Below are positions 1 through 8,631 of a stretch of 64,000 nucleotides of DNA, one piece after another. Below the pieces are notes generated by a model. That model did not search any database and was not told the origin of the DNA. It saw nothing but the letters and a program-made list of their open reading frames with translations. Location of the stretch: the NCBI GenBank assembly GCA_965211775.1, contig OZ242974.1, forward strand, positions 186,001 through 250,000, read 5' to 3'. Positions within the stretch are counted from its first letter, which is position 1. Every line of letters starts with the position of its first letter. This stretch comes from Thiodiazotropha sp040506975 (GTDB lineage Bacteria > Pseudomonadota > Gammaproteobacteria > Chromatiales > Chromatiaceae). Both the position numbers and the translations under genes were made by a program.

Positions 1-515
1 GCCATGAAGGCCATCGGCACCGCCCAGCCGAAAGCGGCGCCCAACCCCACCTGGGGCAGATGGGTATAGCGCTTCATGAAAGGGTAGACCGCCGTCAGCA
101 ACAGCGCCACCAGTGACAAATAGCGGGTTGGCCAGTTGAGAAAAAACAGCAGTGGGGCGGCCAGCAGGGAGAGTACCACAAAGACAGCCAACGCCTCGCG
201 CGGACTGACCAGTCCCGAGGCGATGGGCCTGGCCTGGGTGCGCGCCACACGGCCGTCGAATTCACGATCGGCATAGTCGTTGATCGCACAGCCCGCGGAT
301 CGCATCAGCGCCACCCCGGTGACGAACACCAAAACGATATGCCAGGGCGGCGTGCCTTCACCCGCGATCCACAATGCCCACAGAGTAGGCCACATCAACA
401 GAAATATTCCGATCGGTCGATTCAGCCGCACCAGCAGCGCGTAGCGGCGCAGACGCTCCAGCCAGCCCACCGGGCCGGTACCCGAAGGCATCATGTCAAC
501 CTGTTGACTCGTCAT
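1..515 (-). CDS. ubiA: 4-hydroxybenzoate octaprenyltransferase (UbiA), 3' end beyond window
   Basis: Integral membrane prenyltransferase of ubiquinone synthesis; it joins the polyprenyl chain to 4-hydroxybenzoate, the product of the upstream ubiC gene. Reading leftward from the ATG at 515, the protein has a short basic N-terminus, then LNRPIGIFLLMWPTLWALW as first membrane segment, then the Mg-prenyl-diphosphate motif NDYADREFD in the context AGCAINDYADREFDGRVART, then further hydrophobic segments. About 171 codons are inside the window; the family is near 290 aa, so the C-terminal part with the second Asp motif lies off the left edge. The start codon overlaps the ubiC stop as ATGA, so the two are translationally coupled. 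I am confident of the family because of the motif and the ubiC neighbour. Confidence 0.93.
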   Translation of the reverse strand, partial: MTSQQVDMMPSGTGPVGWLERLRRYALLVRLNRPIGIFLLMWPTLWALWIAGEGTPPWHIVLVFVTGVALMRSAGCAINDYADREFDGRVARTQARPIASGLVSPREALAVFVVLSLLAAPLLFFLNWPTRYLSLVALLLTAVYPFMKRYTHLPQVGLGAAFGWAVPMAFM

Positions 516-1099
516 CGACTGCCATCTCCCTTGAGCGGCAGGGTCGGGAGAAAAATCTCATTCACCAGCAACGGCCTCTTTTGCATAAAAAACAGGGTGC
601 GTCGCCCCCAGAGATGATTCGGTTTTTTCTGCAGATGATTGCAGGCCGTCTCGAACATTGGCTGTCTGGGCAGCAAGCGTGCTACCTGGGTTGCACCCCG
701 AATCACTTTCGGATCCGAAAAAAGCACCGCCCCCAAGGGCTTCTCACCCAGCTGCGTCAGCCGTTGCGCCGCACCCTTGAGACTGGTGATCGGTATCAGC
801 GTACGGGCGAAAACCCAGGGGGTGTCGTCGCACTGCAACTCTACATCCCTCACCAGCGCCATCAACCCTCTGCGCATTCTCAATATACGGCACTCGCTGT
901 TGAGAGGCGTTCCCCACCCCTGATGCAGCAGGCGTACTTTGAACTGACCCTCGCCACAACACTGGATGACACGTTGAGTCAGCGAACCCCTGTCACCCAA
1001 CCATGATGCAATCTGCGGTGGTATCTGCGTATGCGAGCGATGACGCCAATCGCTCCAATTCGGCTCAGGGTTCGACCTGCTACTTATCTGCTGACTCAA
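512..1099 (-). CDS. ubiC: chorismate pyruvate-lyase
   Basis: Cytoplasmic enzyme that splits chorismate to 4-hydroxybenzoate and pyruvate, the first committed step to ubiquinone. The 195-residue protein is slightly longer than the E. coli enzyme. It carries the family pattern of a WLGDRGSLTQRV segment near residue 33, an R-x-V segment near 85 (LVRDVELQCDDTPWVFART) and a conserved LGAVLFSDP segment near 121. The start is a TTG with no strong ribosome site, and an ATG just upstream is followed at once by a stop. It overlaps ubiA by 4 bp (ATGA) and lies 89 bp after recG on the same strand, so it may be read with recG or from a promoter in that gap. Confidence 0.9.
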   Translation of the reverse strand: MSQQISSRSNPEPNWSDWRHRSHTQIPPQIASWLGDRGSLTQRVIQCCGEGQFKVRLLHQGWGTPLNSECRILRMRRGLMALVRDVELQCDDTPWVFARTLIPITSLKGAAQRLTQLGEKPLGAVLFSDPKVIRGATQVARLLPRQPMFETACNHLQKKPNHLWGRRTLFFMQKRPLLVNEIFLPTLPLKGDGSR

Positions 1100-1188
1100 G
1101 CTATCTCATCCAGAAAAAAGACTATTATCGCACACCCTGCGGTTGAATGACGAAATTGGAGGCTTCATAGTCCCTGATCCGATCGCTT

Positions 1189-3291
1189 CTAAACCTTGAC
1201 ATAATCGACACGCTCGCCCAGCCAACGCTTGACCAGTTGGGACGCGGCCTGAGGATCGTCCCGTAGCAGCATCTCCGCCGCTTCCCGTACCTCGTCGAGC
1301 ATCCCCTGGTCCCTCACCGGATCAGCGATTCGCAGCTGCATCTCACCGGTCTGACGGGTACCCAGCACCTCACCCGGTCCTCTCATCTCCAGGTCTTTTT
1401 GGGCAATCATGAAGCCGTCGCCGGTCTCACGCAGAATCGCCAGACGCTCTTTGGCATTGACGGAAAGAGGGGAATGGTACATCAGAACGCAGTGGCTCTC
1501 CTCACTGCCGCGCCCCACCCTGCCGCGCAACTGATGCAACTGGGCAAGTCCCAGGCGTTCGGGGTTATCAATAATCATCAGACTGGCATTCGGTACATCC
1601 ACGCCTACTTCGATCACTGTCGTGGCAACCAGCAGATCAACCGCGCCCGATTGGAAATCCCGCATGACACGCTCTTTCGCTTCCTGCTTTACCCGGCCGT
1701 GCACCAATGCCACAGCCAAATCCGGCAGGGCCTCGGCAAGCAGCCGAGCGGTCTCCTCCGCCGCCTGGCACTGCAACGCCTCCGACTCCTCGATCAGGGT
1801 ACAGACCCAATAGGCCTGGCGCCCACGGGCACAGGCCGCCCTCACCCGTTCCACCACCTCGTCGCGCCTGCGATCCGATATAACCGCTGTGGTAACCGGT
1901 TTACGACCTGGCGGCAGGCCATCGATGATCGACAGGTCGAGGTCGGCATAGGCGGTCATCGCCAGCGTGCGTGGGATCGGCGTGGCGGTCATGATCAACT
2001 GGTGGGGAGTGTGTCCCTGCCGGTTCCCCTTCTCGCGTAATGCCAGTCGCTGATGAACACCGAAGCGGTGCTGCTCGTCTATCACCACAAGACCGAGATC
2101 ATTGAACACCACATCCTGCTGAAACAGGGCATGGGTACCCACCGCCAGCTGTATTTCACCTGCCGCGATCCGTTCAATCACCGTTTCCCGGGGACGGCTC
2201 TTGAGTCGGCCGGTAAGCCAGCCGATTTCGATTCCCAACGGCAGCAGCCATTGGGAGAAGTTGCGCAGATGCTGTTCCGCCAGCAGTTCCGTGGGCGCCA
2301 TCAAGGCCACTTGACTACCGGCGCCGATGGCCTGCAGCACCCCCATGGCGCTGACCACGGTCTTGCCCGAGCCCACATCACCCTGCACCAGGCGCTGCAT
2401 CGGCCGGGAGCGTGCAAGATCCTGTTCAATCTCCGCCACAACCCGGTTCTGGGCGGCGGTCAGTTCGAACGGCAGTGCCGAAATAAGGGCCTGCTTCAGC
2501 TTATTGTCCGCCACAAAGGGGGTGGCGCGAATACGTTGATGGTGCGCCCGCATGCTGCGCAGACTGATCTGATGGGCGAGCAGCTCCTCATAGGAGAGTC
2601 GCCGTTGTGCCGGATGAATCCCCGCCAGCAGCCGTTGTTGGTCGGCATCGGGAGGCGGCGCATGGAGGTAACTGACCGCCTGGGCCAAATTCATTTGAGG
2701 AAACCGCGCCAACAATGACTGGGGCAACCACTCCCTCAGTCCTTCCGGCTGTTGTTGCAACCACTGCAGGGCCTGCTGCATGAGACCGCGCAGGGTCAAT
2801 TGATGAACACCTTCTGTGGTGGGATAGATCGGCGTCAGCGACGTCTCCACTGCAGTGGGTTGATCCGGATCGATGCGTTGATACTCGGGATGGACCATCT
2901 CCAGACTGTTGGGGCCATTGCGCACCTCACCAAAGCAGCGTATTCGAACACCGCGATTCAACGTTTGCCGCTGGGCATTGCTGAAATAGAAGAAGCGCAG
3001 AAACAGACTGCCTGTGCCGTCGGAAATATGCACCATCAGCGAGCGGCGCCGGCCGAACTTTATCTCCGCCAGATCGATCTCCCCCTCGATCACCACCTGA
3101 TCACCACGCCGCAGACTGCCGATCGCTTGAATCCGTGTTCGGTCCTGGTAGCGCAACGGCAGGTGGAACAGCAGATCCTGCAGACTCCCGATGCCCAATC
3201 TGGCGAGTTTTTCGGCATTACGTGCCCCGACCCCTTTCAATACCGTGACGGGTTGTTCGGCCAGACTCGTTGATGAACTTTCCTTATTCAA
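1189..3291 (-). CDS. recG: ATP-dependent DNA helicase RecG
   Basis: Superfamily 2 helicase that remodels stalled replication forks and Holliday junctions. The 700-residue length is normal. Seen in order: an N-terminal helix-hairpin segment (LKGVGARNAEKLARLGI), the wedge/OB domain (about 60-160), Walker A GDVGSGKTV (about 305), the DEQH box in LVVIDEQHRFGV (about 405), the TATPIPRT motif (about 440), and the C-terminal helicase motif HQLRGRVGRG (about 590). The annotated start is TTG with a weak ribosome site; the N-terminus is colinear with known RecG, so any error is a few residues. In many gammaproteobacteria recG lies close to spoT, as here. Confidence 0.95.
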   Translation of the reverse strand: MNKESSSTSLAEQPVTVLKGVGARNAEKLARLGIGSLQDLLFHLPLRYQDRTRIQAIGSLRRGDQVVIEGEIDLAEIKFGRRRSLMVHISDGTGSLFLRFFYFSNAQRQTLNRGVRIRCFGEVRNGPNSLEMVHPEYQRIDPDQPTAVETSLTPIYPTTEGVHQLTLRGLMQQALQWLQQQPEGLREWLPQSLLARFPQMNLAQAVSYLHAPPPDADQQRLLAGIHPAQRRLSYEELLAHQISLRSMRAHHQRIRATPFVADNKLKQALISALPFELTAAQNRVVAEIEQDLARSRPMQRLVQGDVGSGKTVVSAMGVLQAIGAGSQVALMAPTELLAEQHLRNFSQWLLPLGIEIGWLTGRLKSRPRETVIERIAAGEIQLAVGTHALFQQDVVFNDLGLVVIDEQHRFGVHQRLALREKGNRQGHTPHQLIMTATPIPRTLAMTAYADLDLSIIDGLPPGRKPVTTAVISDRRRDEVVERVRAACARGRQAYWVCTLIEESEALQCQAAEETARLLAEALPDLAVALVHGRVKQEAKERVMRDFQSGAVDLLVATTVIEVGVDVPNASLMIIDNPERLGLAQLHQLRGRVGRGSEESHCVLMYHSPLSVNAKERLAILRETGDGFMIAQKDLEMRGPGEVLGTRQTGEMQLRIADPVRDQGMLDEVREAAEMLLRDDPQAASQLVKRWLGERVDYVKV

Positions 3292-3358
3292 AGCTGTTCA
3301 CTTTCGTTGCGCGGCTCCTCCTTTGATCGAATGGGTGGCATAGCAAGGAGGAAAAAGC

Positions 3359-3398
3359 CGCAAATTGACGCGAATCACCGCAAATGAACGCAAACCTT
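3359..3398. repeat. degenerate 10-bp tandem repeat in the recG/yjbQ intergenic region
   Basis: The 361-bp gap 3292-3652 between the divergent recG and yjbQ-like genes holds no convincing ORF. Within it four consecutive 10-mers share the core CGCRAA (CGCAAATTGA, CGCGAATCAC, CGCAAATGAA, CGCAAACCTT). The period is one helical turn. I see no further structure. The gap must also contain the promoters of both flanking genes. Confidence 0.45.
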
Positions 3399-3652
3399 CT
3401 CAGATAAGGGTAACGGCAGCCTACAATGAGCAATCCCAACGTAATGCGTTTTGAACTTCTGCTCAGGTTCCCTTTAACAGCAGAATAGGCAGTGGGTTGC
3501 GTAGCAGCCAGGCACATTGTCATATCATTTGCGGCTAAAGCAATATCGGTTTGGTTTTCTGTTTAGCCGTTCAACCCACTCGATGAGGTGAAGGGCCTAT
3601 TGTACTATTCACTCATTCACAGCATGCCAGAACAGACGGGAGAAAGGCAAAG

Positions 3653-4069
3653 ATGGTATTCCAGGAACAGATAAGGATTCAGACCCGGGGACGCAACACC
3701 TACAACATCACCGGTGAGGTGTCCGAGGCCATCAGCCGTGCCGGGATAGAGACCGGAATCTGCCAACTCTTCATCCAACACACCAGCGCCTCACTGATCC
3801 TATGTGAAAACGCCGATCCGACGGTACGTACCGATCTGGAGCGAATAATGTCCCGCTTGGTGCCTGATGGCGATCCGATCTTCGATCACACCTTGGAGGG
3901 ACCGGACGACATGCCGGCACATGTACGATCGATCCTGACCCATATGGACTTGAGCCTGCCGATCAGCCAAGGCAGACCCGCACTGGGAACCTGGCAGGGG
4001 ATCTATCTATGGGAACATCGTACCCACCCTCACCAGCGCAGCGTCACCCTTACCCTGTATGGAGAGTAA
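3653..4069 (+). CDS. YjbQ/UPF0047 family protein
   Basis: Small cytoplasmic protein of the UPF0047 (YjbQ) family, members of which have weak thiamine-phosphate-synthase activity in vitro; the true cellular role is unsettled. At 138 residues it is full length. Family hallmarks are visible: the LFIQHTSASLILCENADP stretch (about 40-57), the DLERIMSRLVPDGDP segment, the HTLEGPDDMPAHVRS histidine-rich site, and LGTWQGIYLWEHR near the C-terminus. The start is supported by a GAAAGG ribosome site 5 bp upstream of the ATG. It is a single plus-strand gene facing the minus-strand PNPOx gene, whose stop lies 13 bp away. Confidence 0.88.
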   Translation: MVFQEQIRIQTRGRNTYNITGEVSEAISRAGIETGICQLFIQHTSASLILCENADPTVRTDLERIMSRLVPDGDPIFDHTLEGPDDMPAHVRSILTHMDLSLPISQGRPALGTWQGIYLWEHRTHPHQRSVTLTLYGE

Positions 4070-4082
4070 TTAAGCAGAGATG

Positions 4083-4622
4083 CTATGCCAGATCGGTGGG
4101 CTTCCCATCGACACTCACTTTATTACGCTTCTCCCTGAACTCCCTGAGTCCCTCGTCACCCTTTTTATCAGCCCACTCCACCAGGGCATCCCGTTGCCCG
4201 GCATATTCGAACAACGGCACCCCGAATCCACAGGAACTGGCGACAAGATCCACATCCATGAGGATGATCTGCCGGGCTCCGGGGAGCAGGGGGAAACGGC
4301 CGATATGGGCATCCCATATTTCGCTGTCTTCAAGATGGCTGGTTGCCTGTCCATAGAGCCTGAGAATCTTGGGTTCGCCCCCCAAGGCACAGAACATCAG
4401 GGTCATCCGCCCGTCATCCCTCAGGTGGGTTGCCGTCTCGTTACCACTCCCTGTTAGATTCAGCCAAACCACCTGATTGGGATTGATGATGCGCAGGCTG
4501 TCCAATCCCTTGGGTGAGACATTGATCCGCCCGTCACTCATCCCGGTTGCGACAAAGAACAGCTGCTGACGAATGATGAAATCGATATGTTTTTCGTTGA
4601 TATGATCGTATTGCTTACCCAT
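4083..4622 (-). CDS. pyridoxamine 5'-phosphate oxidase-fold flavoprotein
   Basis: A 179-residue soluble protein with the split-barrel PNPOx-like fold that binds FMN or a related cofactor. Recognisable features are the N-terminal strand region FFVATGMSDGRINVSPKG, typical of this family where a nitroreductase/oxidase-type flavin site forms, then VVWLNLTGSGNETATHL and MTLMFCALGGEPKILRLYG. The C-terminal third (ALVEWADKKGDEG...) is a charged helix common in the subgroup sometimes labelled pyridoxamine 5'-phosphate oxidase family. It is not PdxH: the length and motifs differ. The substrate cannot be told. It starts 20 bp after the upstream hypothetical gene, so the two are probably co-transcribed. 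Confidence 0.78.
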   Translation of the reverse strand: MGKQYDHINEKHIDFIIRQQLFFVATGMSDGRINVSPKGLDSLRIINPNQVVWLNLTGSGNETATHLRDDGRMTLMFCALGGEPKILRLYGQATSHLEDSEIWDAHIGRFPLLPGARQIILMDVDLVASSCGFGVPLFEYAGQRDALVEWADKKGDEGLREFREKRNKVSVDGKPTDLA

Positions 4623-4642
4623 AAAGGCCTACTGATGAAATG

Positions 4643-5392
4643 CTATTTATCCAGTTTCACCTTACCGCCGAAAAACCGGCCGGTCAGGCTGTTCTTGGTT
4701 TTCGACAACCACTCCTCCCGTTCCTCCAGCAGCTGCCGGGAGAGAGAGACCAGGGAACGCACGGACCGGGTGCGGGTGATATCCATACGCACTTCCGACT
4801 GCAGCGTGGCTGTCGCCCAGGGACCGCCGTTATGTTTTCGTATGAATTTACGCACCTGTGCATGCAGGTTGTTGCGCAGCATGGCGACGACTTCCTCTTC
4901 CGCCTTATCGGGATCCTTGCCCACCAGACCACGCTTCAACTTATCGGCCTCATTGGGGGTTACCAGTTTAAGGGTCACACAATCATTTGACAGCAGATGC
5001 TCCATATCGGCACGCCGATCCTTGAGGCGCTCCGGCATCGACTTGGCGTCGGGCACATACCCGGTGGCCTTCTTGTCGGCATTCAGGATTTTCAGCGCTT
5101 GCTCCCCGCCGCCATCCCCATCATCGTCGACTATGGCGGAGGCCGATCCGGCACCTTGCGCTGCGTCCCCGATCTGACTGATCTCCGCGTCCAACCAATC
5201 AGCCTGTTCGTTGAGCAGCTTGTGGAAGTCCGCCGGGGTGCTCTCTTCAGTCAGCATGGCGCTGATCGCCTGATGCATGATCTCATTATAATAACCGATG
5301 ATGGTCGGATCAGTGACACCATGTGTCTGACAGATGATAAACACCCGCCCCTGAATATTGACCTGTATCATCTGTTCGAACTGGCTATCCAT
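4643..5392 (-). CDS. conserved-looking hypothetical protein, 249 aa
   Basis: I do not recognise this family. The protein is soluble and charged, with no signal peptide or membrane segment. Residues 1-60 are mixed (MDSQFEQMIQVNIQGR..., including CQTHGVTDPTIIGYYNEIM); 70-100 are acidic and glycine-rich (AIVDDDGDGGG), probably a linker; 105-249 are helical and rich in Lys, Arg and Glu, ending in a basic tail (RFFGGKVKLDK). Codon use looks like its neighbours, and the ATG is in good context. It lies between ridA (94 bp away) and the PNPOx-fold gene (20 bp away) on one strand, so it is likely part of that transcription unit. Confidence 0.65.
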   Translation of the reverse strand: MDSQFEQMIQVNIQGRVFIICQTHGVTDPTIIGYYNEIMHQAISAMLTEESTPADFHKLLNEQADWLDAEISQIGDAAQGAGSASAIVDDDGDGGGEQALKILNADKKATGYVPDAKSMPERLKDRRADMEHLLSNDCVTLKLVTPNEADKLKRGLVGKDPDKAEEEVVAMLRNNLHAQVRKFIRKHNGGPWATATLQSEVRMDITRTRSVRSLVSLSRQLLEEREEWLSKTKNSLTGRFFGGKVKLDK

Positions 5393-5486
5393 TCAATCCG
5401 CCTAAGCTGTAATCTCCCGCCGGCAAGCAATTCATTTTAAAAACCGCTGTCACATGATGCTAATCATAGATGAAACCCACGATTCA

Positions 5487-5870
5487 TCATTCAAACTGTA
5501 TTATGGCATCCATTTCCACGGCAGCACCCTTGGGCAGTTCCGCCACCCCGATTGCGGCCCTGGCGGGATAGGGTTCCGAGAAGTAATCCGCCATCACCTG
5601 ATTGACCACAGGAAAATGTTCCAGATCGGTCAGAAAGACATTCAATTTTACGACATCGGCGAAACTACCGCCTGCAGCCCTGGCAACAGCCTGCAGATTC
5701 TCGAAAACACGTCGGATCTGCCGTTCGATATCGCCATCCACCATCTGCATGGTCTCAGGCACCAGGGGTATCTGGCCTGAAAGATAGACAGTATCGCCAA
5801 CCTTGACTCCCTGGGAGTAGGTACCGATAGCCTGCGGAGCCTGATCGGTACGGATGATTTCACGGCTCAT
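5487..5870 (-). CDS. ridA: RidA family 2-iminopropanoate/enamine deaminase
   Basis: RidA (YjgF/YER057c/UK114) hydrolyses reactive enamine/imine intermediates released by PLP enzymes such as IlvA. Counting from the ATG at 5870 it is 127 residues, normal for the trimeric family. Conserved features: AIGTYSQGVKVGDTVYLSGQ with the Tyr and Ser of the pocket, a Gln/Asn stretch FENLQAV, the catalytic Arg in the segment PYPARAAIGVAELPKGA, and the terminal acidic residue in MDAIIQFE. An upstream GTG in frame exists, but AGAGGTG sits six bases before the ATG and decides the start. It is downstream of spoT on the same strand, as in E. coli relatives, separated by a structured repeat. Confidence 0.95.
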   Translation of the reverse strand: MSREIIRTDQAPQAIGTYSQGVKVGDTVYLSGQIPLVPETMQMVDGDIERQIRRVFENLQAVARAAGGSFADVVKLNVFLTDLEHFPVVNQVMADYFSEPYPARAAIGVAELPKGAAVEMDAIIQFE

Positions 5871-5890
5871 GTTTAACACCTCTTTTTGTT

Positions 5891-6119
5891 AGGGCCTGTT
5901 AATACTAATCCAATGCACCCTGTTGTGCCTGAAAAAGCGCCAATCAAGGCGTACCCCAAGGGCACTTCCTTCGGGGCGCACCCCGAAGGGCTGGGGCTGT
6001 TTTCGCCCCCAGCGGCGTTATCATTCGCTCATGTAGCATAACCACACCACGCTCATTCTGCCTTGCATGGCACGAAAACAGCCCCAGCAGGGCGTACTGG
6101 ATTAGCGTTAACAGGCCCT
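5891..6119. repeat. MITE-like structured repeat, copy 1 (229 bp)
   Basis: The element begins AGGGCCTGTTAA and ends in the inverted form TTAACAGGCCCT; the imperfect inverted ends extend for about 30 bp. Inside is a second arm pair, GGGGCTGTTTTCG (near 5992) and CGAAAACAGCCCC (near 6072), with a loop containing CGCTCAT. A near-identical but longer copy lies at 50299-50646, so this is a dispersed repeat and not local sequence. The short ORFs inside it are by-products of the repeat. It starts 20 bp upstream of ridA and could supply or block its promoter. No target duplication is clear. Confidence 0.85.
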
Positions 6120-6121
6120 GG

Positions 6122-6189
6122 TTATGAATTTCGAATGTTGAATAGATTGTGTGTACAACGCGAACACAACAATAATTCAAAATTCATAA
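6122..6189. other. AT-rich nested hairpin just after spoT
   Basis: A 15-bp arm TTATGAATTTCGAAT at 6122-6136 pairs, with one mismatch, with ATTCAAAATTCATAA at 6175-6189. Inside, TTGTGT (6147-6152) pairs with ACACAA (6164-6169). The structure begins 4 bp past the spoT stop. There is no T-tract, so it is not a classical terminator; it could protect the 3' end of the mRNA or be another repeat remnant. Confidence 0.5.
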
Positions 6190-6192
6190 TTA

Positions 6193-8364
6193 TCATTTCA
6201 CTCTGTTAATACGCATAATCGAAGGCAGGGAACGCACGTGACGCAATATCTTCGCCAGGTGCTGTCGATTCTTCACAGTAATGACGAAGACCAGAGTGGA
6301 GGACAGACCATCCCGCTCTTCAGAACCCACATGCTCGATATTCGAACCCTGTTGAGAGATAACCGAGGCAACGGAAGCCAGGACACCCCTTTGATTGCCC
6401 GATTCTACGCGAATCATGGTGGCGAACTCACCTTCCACATCCGATTCCCACTCAGCCTCGATCCATTTATGGCCGTGCTTTTTATAGTCCCCGAGGTTCG
6501 GGCAACCCTGGCGATGGATCACAATACCCTTGCCGGGATTGAAGACACCGACAATGGCATCATCCGGAATGGGTCGGCAACACTTGGCGAAGTTCACCAC
6601 CATCCCTTCTGTCCCTTTAATCGCCAACGAACCGGCGGGCACCTCCTGCTGTAAAACGGTTTCGTTCACCGGCGGAGTCAGATCCTCTCCCGCCAATCTA
6701 CGGGCCAGCAACATCGGCATATGGTCTCCCAAAGCAATGCCAGCCAATAGATCGTCCAGCTGTTCCAGGCGAAACTCGGTCAGGATCTGATCGATTGTCT
6801 CCTGATCCACATCATCCAGGGTGAGTGAGATCAATTCGAGTTCGCGTTCCAACAGACGCTTGCCCAGACTGACCGCCTCTTGTGTCTTGAGATTCTTCAA
6901 ATAGGAGCGGATATTGGCGCGCGCCTTTCCAGTCACCACGAAATTGAGCCAGGCCGGACTGGGCCCGGCGGTTTCAGAGTTGATGATCTCCACGGTCTGG
7001 CCGTTGAGCAGGCGGGTGCGTAACGGCACCAACCGCCTGTCGACCCGTGCGGCGACACAGGTATTGCCCACGTCCGTGTGCACACTGTAGGCAAAATCGA
7101 CCACTGTCGCGCCTTTCGGCAGTACCATGATCCGCCCCCTCGGAGTGAACACATAGACCTCGTCGGGGAACAGGTCGACCTTGACGTGCTCGAGAAACTC
7201 CACCGAGTCGCCCACACCCTGTTGCATCTCCAGCAGATTCTGCAACCAGTCCGAAGCCCGGGACTTGACCCATTGTCCACTCGCTTCACCGGTCTTGTAC
7301 ATCCAGTGCGCCGCAATCCCCGATTCGGCCAGTTTATCCATCTCCTCGGTGCGAATCTGAATCTCGATGGGCATACCCTGTGGACCAAACAGCACGGTAT
7401 GCAGTGACTGGTAGCCATTTGCCTTGGGTATTGCGATATAGTCCTTGAAACGTCCGGGCATCGGCTTATAGAGATTGTGCACCACACCCAGCACGCGGTA
7501 GCAGGTATCGACCGCATCGACCACGATGCGAAAGGCGAATACATCGACCACCTCTGAAAAGCTCAGCTTTTTCTTCAACATCTTTTTATAGATGCTGTAG
7601 AGATGTTTCTGGCGTCCGAATACCTGCCCCGCCATCTCTTCCTGTTCGATACGGGAGCGTATGGCCGATTCCACATTCTCCACCAGCTCGCGATGGTGAC
7701 CCCTGGCATCGGTAACGGCGCTCTTCAAGGCCCGGTAACGCATCGGCCAGTATGCGGCAAAGCCCAGCTCCTCCAACTCCAGACGCATGCTGTTGATACC
7801 CAGCCGGTTGGCGATGGGGGCGAAGATATCCAGGGTCTCCTTGGCGATTCGCCGGGATTTTTCCGGTTTCATCACCCCGAGGGTGCGCATATTGTGCAGG
7901 CGGTCGGCGAGCTTGATCAGAATCACCCGGATATCCTTGGTCATCGCCAACAACATCTTGCGCAAACTGGCGGCCTGAGCCTCAGCCTGAGAGTTGAAAT
8001 CGATTTTGGAGAGTTTACTCACGCCATCGACCAGCTCAGCAATCTCGCCGTCAAAGGTATCCGCGAGCTGCTCTTTGGCGGTGGGTGTATCCTCAATGAC
8101 GTCATGCAGGATAGCCGCCATCAGGCACTTATAGTCCATACGCATGTCAGCCAGAATGCGCGCCACTGCAACAGGATGATAGATATAAGGCTCCCCGGTC
8201 TTGCGGTGCTGTCCCACGTGAGCTTCGGCGCCGAACAGATAGGCCCTGTATACCTCACGAATATGGTTCGCCGAAAGGTAGGACTCGAGATAGGCGCACA
8301 GGTCGCTGATCAGGAAACGCGGCGCCTCCTGATCATCTTCCAGATTGCCTAAGGGATTGTTCAT
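6193..8364 (-). CDS. spoT: bifunctional (p)ppGpp synthase/hydrolase SpoT
   Basis: RelA/SpoT homologue that makes and degrades the stringent-response alarmone in the cytoplasm. The 723-residue protein has the full set of domains: an HD hydrolase with HDVIEDT (about 88) and a HNMRTL segment (about 157), so hydrolysis should work; the synthetase domain with FKDYIAIPKANGYQSLHT (about 307) and the EIQIRTEEMD motif; a TGS domain (VYVFTPRGRIMVLPKGAT, about 405); and a C-terminal ACT domain (IRVESGNQRGVLASVASVIS). The start has GGAGAGGTGA directly upstream of the ATG. It is downstream of rpoZ and upstream of ridA, the conserved gammaproteobacterial order. Confidence 0.96.
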   Translation of the reverse strand: MNNPLGNLEDDQEAPRFLISDLCAYLESYLSANHIREVYRAYLFGAEAHVGQHRKTGEPYIYHPVAVARILADMRMDYKCLMAAILHDVIEDTPTAKEQLADTFDGEIAELVDGVSKLSKIDFNSQAEAQAASLRKMLLAMTKDIRVILIKLADRLHNMRTLGVMKPEKSRRIAKETLDIFAPIANRLGINSMRLELEELGFAAYWPMRYRALKSAVTDARGHHRELVENVESAIRSRIEQEEMAGQVFGRQKHLYSIYKKMLKKKLSFSEVVDVFAFRIVVDAVDTCYRVLGVVHNLYKPMPGRFKDYIAIPKANGYQSLHTVLFGPQGMPIEIQIRTEEMDKLAESGIAAHWMYKTGEASGQWVKSRASDWLQNLLEMQQGVGDSVEFLEHVKVDLFPDEVYVFTPRGRIMVLPKGATVVDFAYSVHTDVGNTCVAARVDRRLVPLRTRLLNGQTVEIINSETAGPSPAWLNFVVTGKARANIRSYLKNLKTQEAVSLGKRLLERELELISLTLDDVDQETIDQILTEFRLEQLDDLLAGIALGDHMPMLLARRLAGEDLTPPVNETVLQQEVPAGSLAIKGTEGMVVNFAKCCRPIPDDAIVGVFNPGKGIVIHRQGCPNLGDYKKHGHKWIEAEWESDVEGEFATMIRVESGNQRGVLASVASVISQQGSNIEHVGSEERDGLSSTLVFVITVKNRQHLAKILRHVRSLPSIMRINRVK

Positions 8365-8577
8365 TCACCTCTCCAACGCCACTTTTGCCCACTTAGTATG
8401 GTCAGTCTGTCATAACAGTCGTTTTGGCCGTAATCCGGGGTTTGTCACAGTGATCGAAACGCAGCTTCTCTCAACAACCCGAATGGGTCAAGAAAATAGA
8501 CCGGGAAATAGGGGGAATTCTGGGCCTTTTCAGCCTTCTGTCGCAAGTGGTGATAGTGTTGCGGCGACAGTCGTCTT

Positions 8578-8596
8578 CGGCAGCCTGCGGCTGCCG
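8578..8596. other. GC-rich hairpin between rpoZ and spoT
   Basis: CGGCAGCC and GGCTGCCG form a perfect 8-bp stem with a 3-base loop in the 267-bp rpoZ-spoT gap. No run of T follows on either strand, so it may be an RNA-processing or partial attenuation site, not a full terminator. Confidence 0.4.
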
Positions 8597-8631
8597 AGCG
8601 GAATGTGGATTGCAGTGGCGATGCAGCGGAT

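Noticed and set aside
3284..3523. A 79-codon minus-strand ORF upstream of recG
   Set aside because: No ribosome site, no recognisable motif, and it overlaps the short tandem repeat and the recG start.
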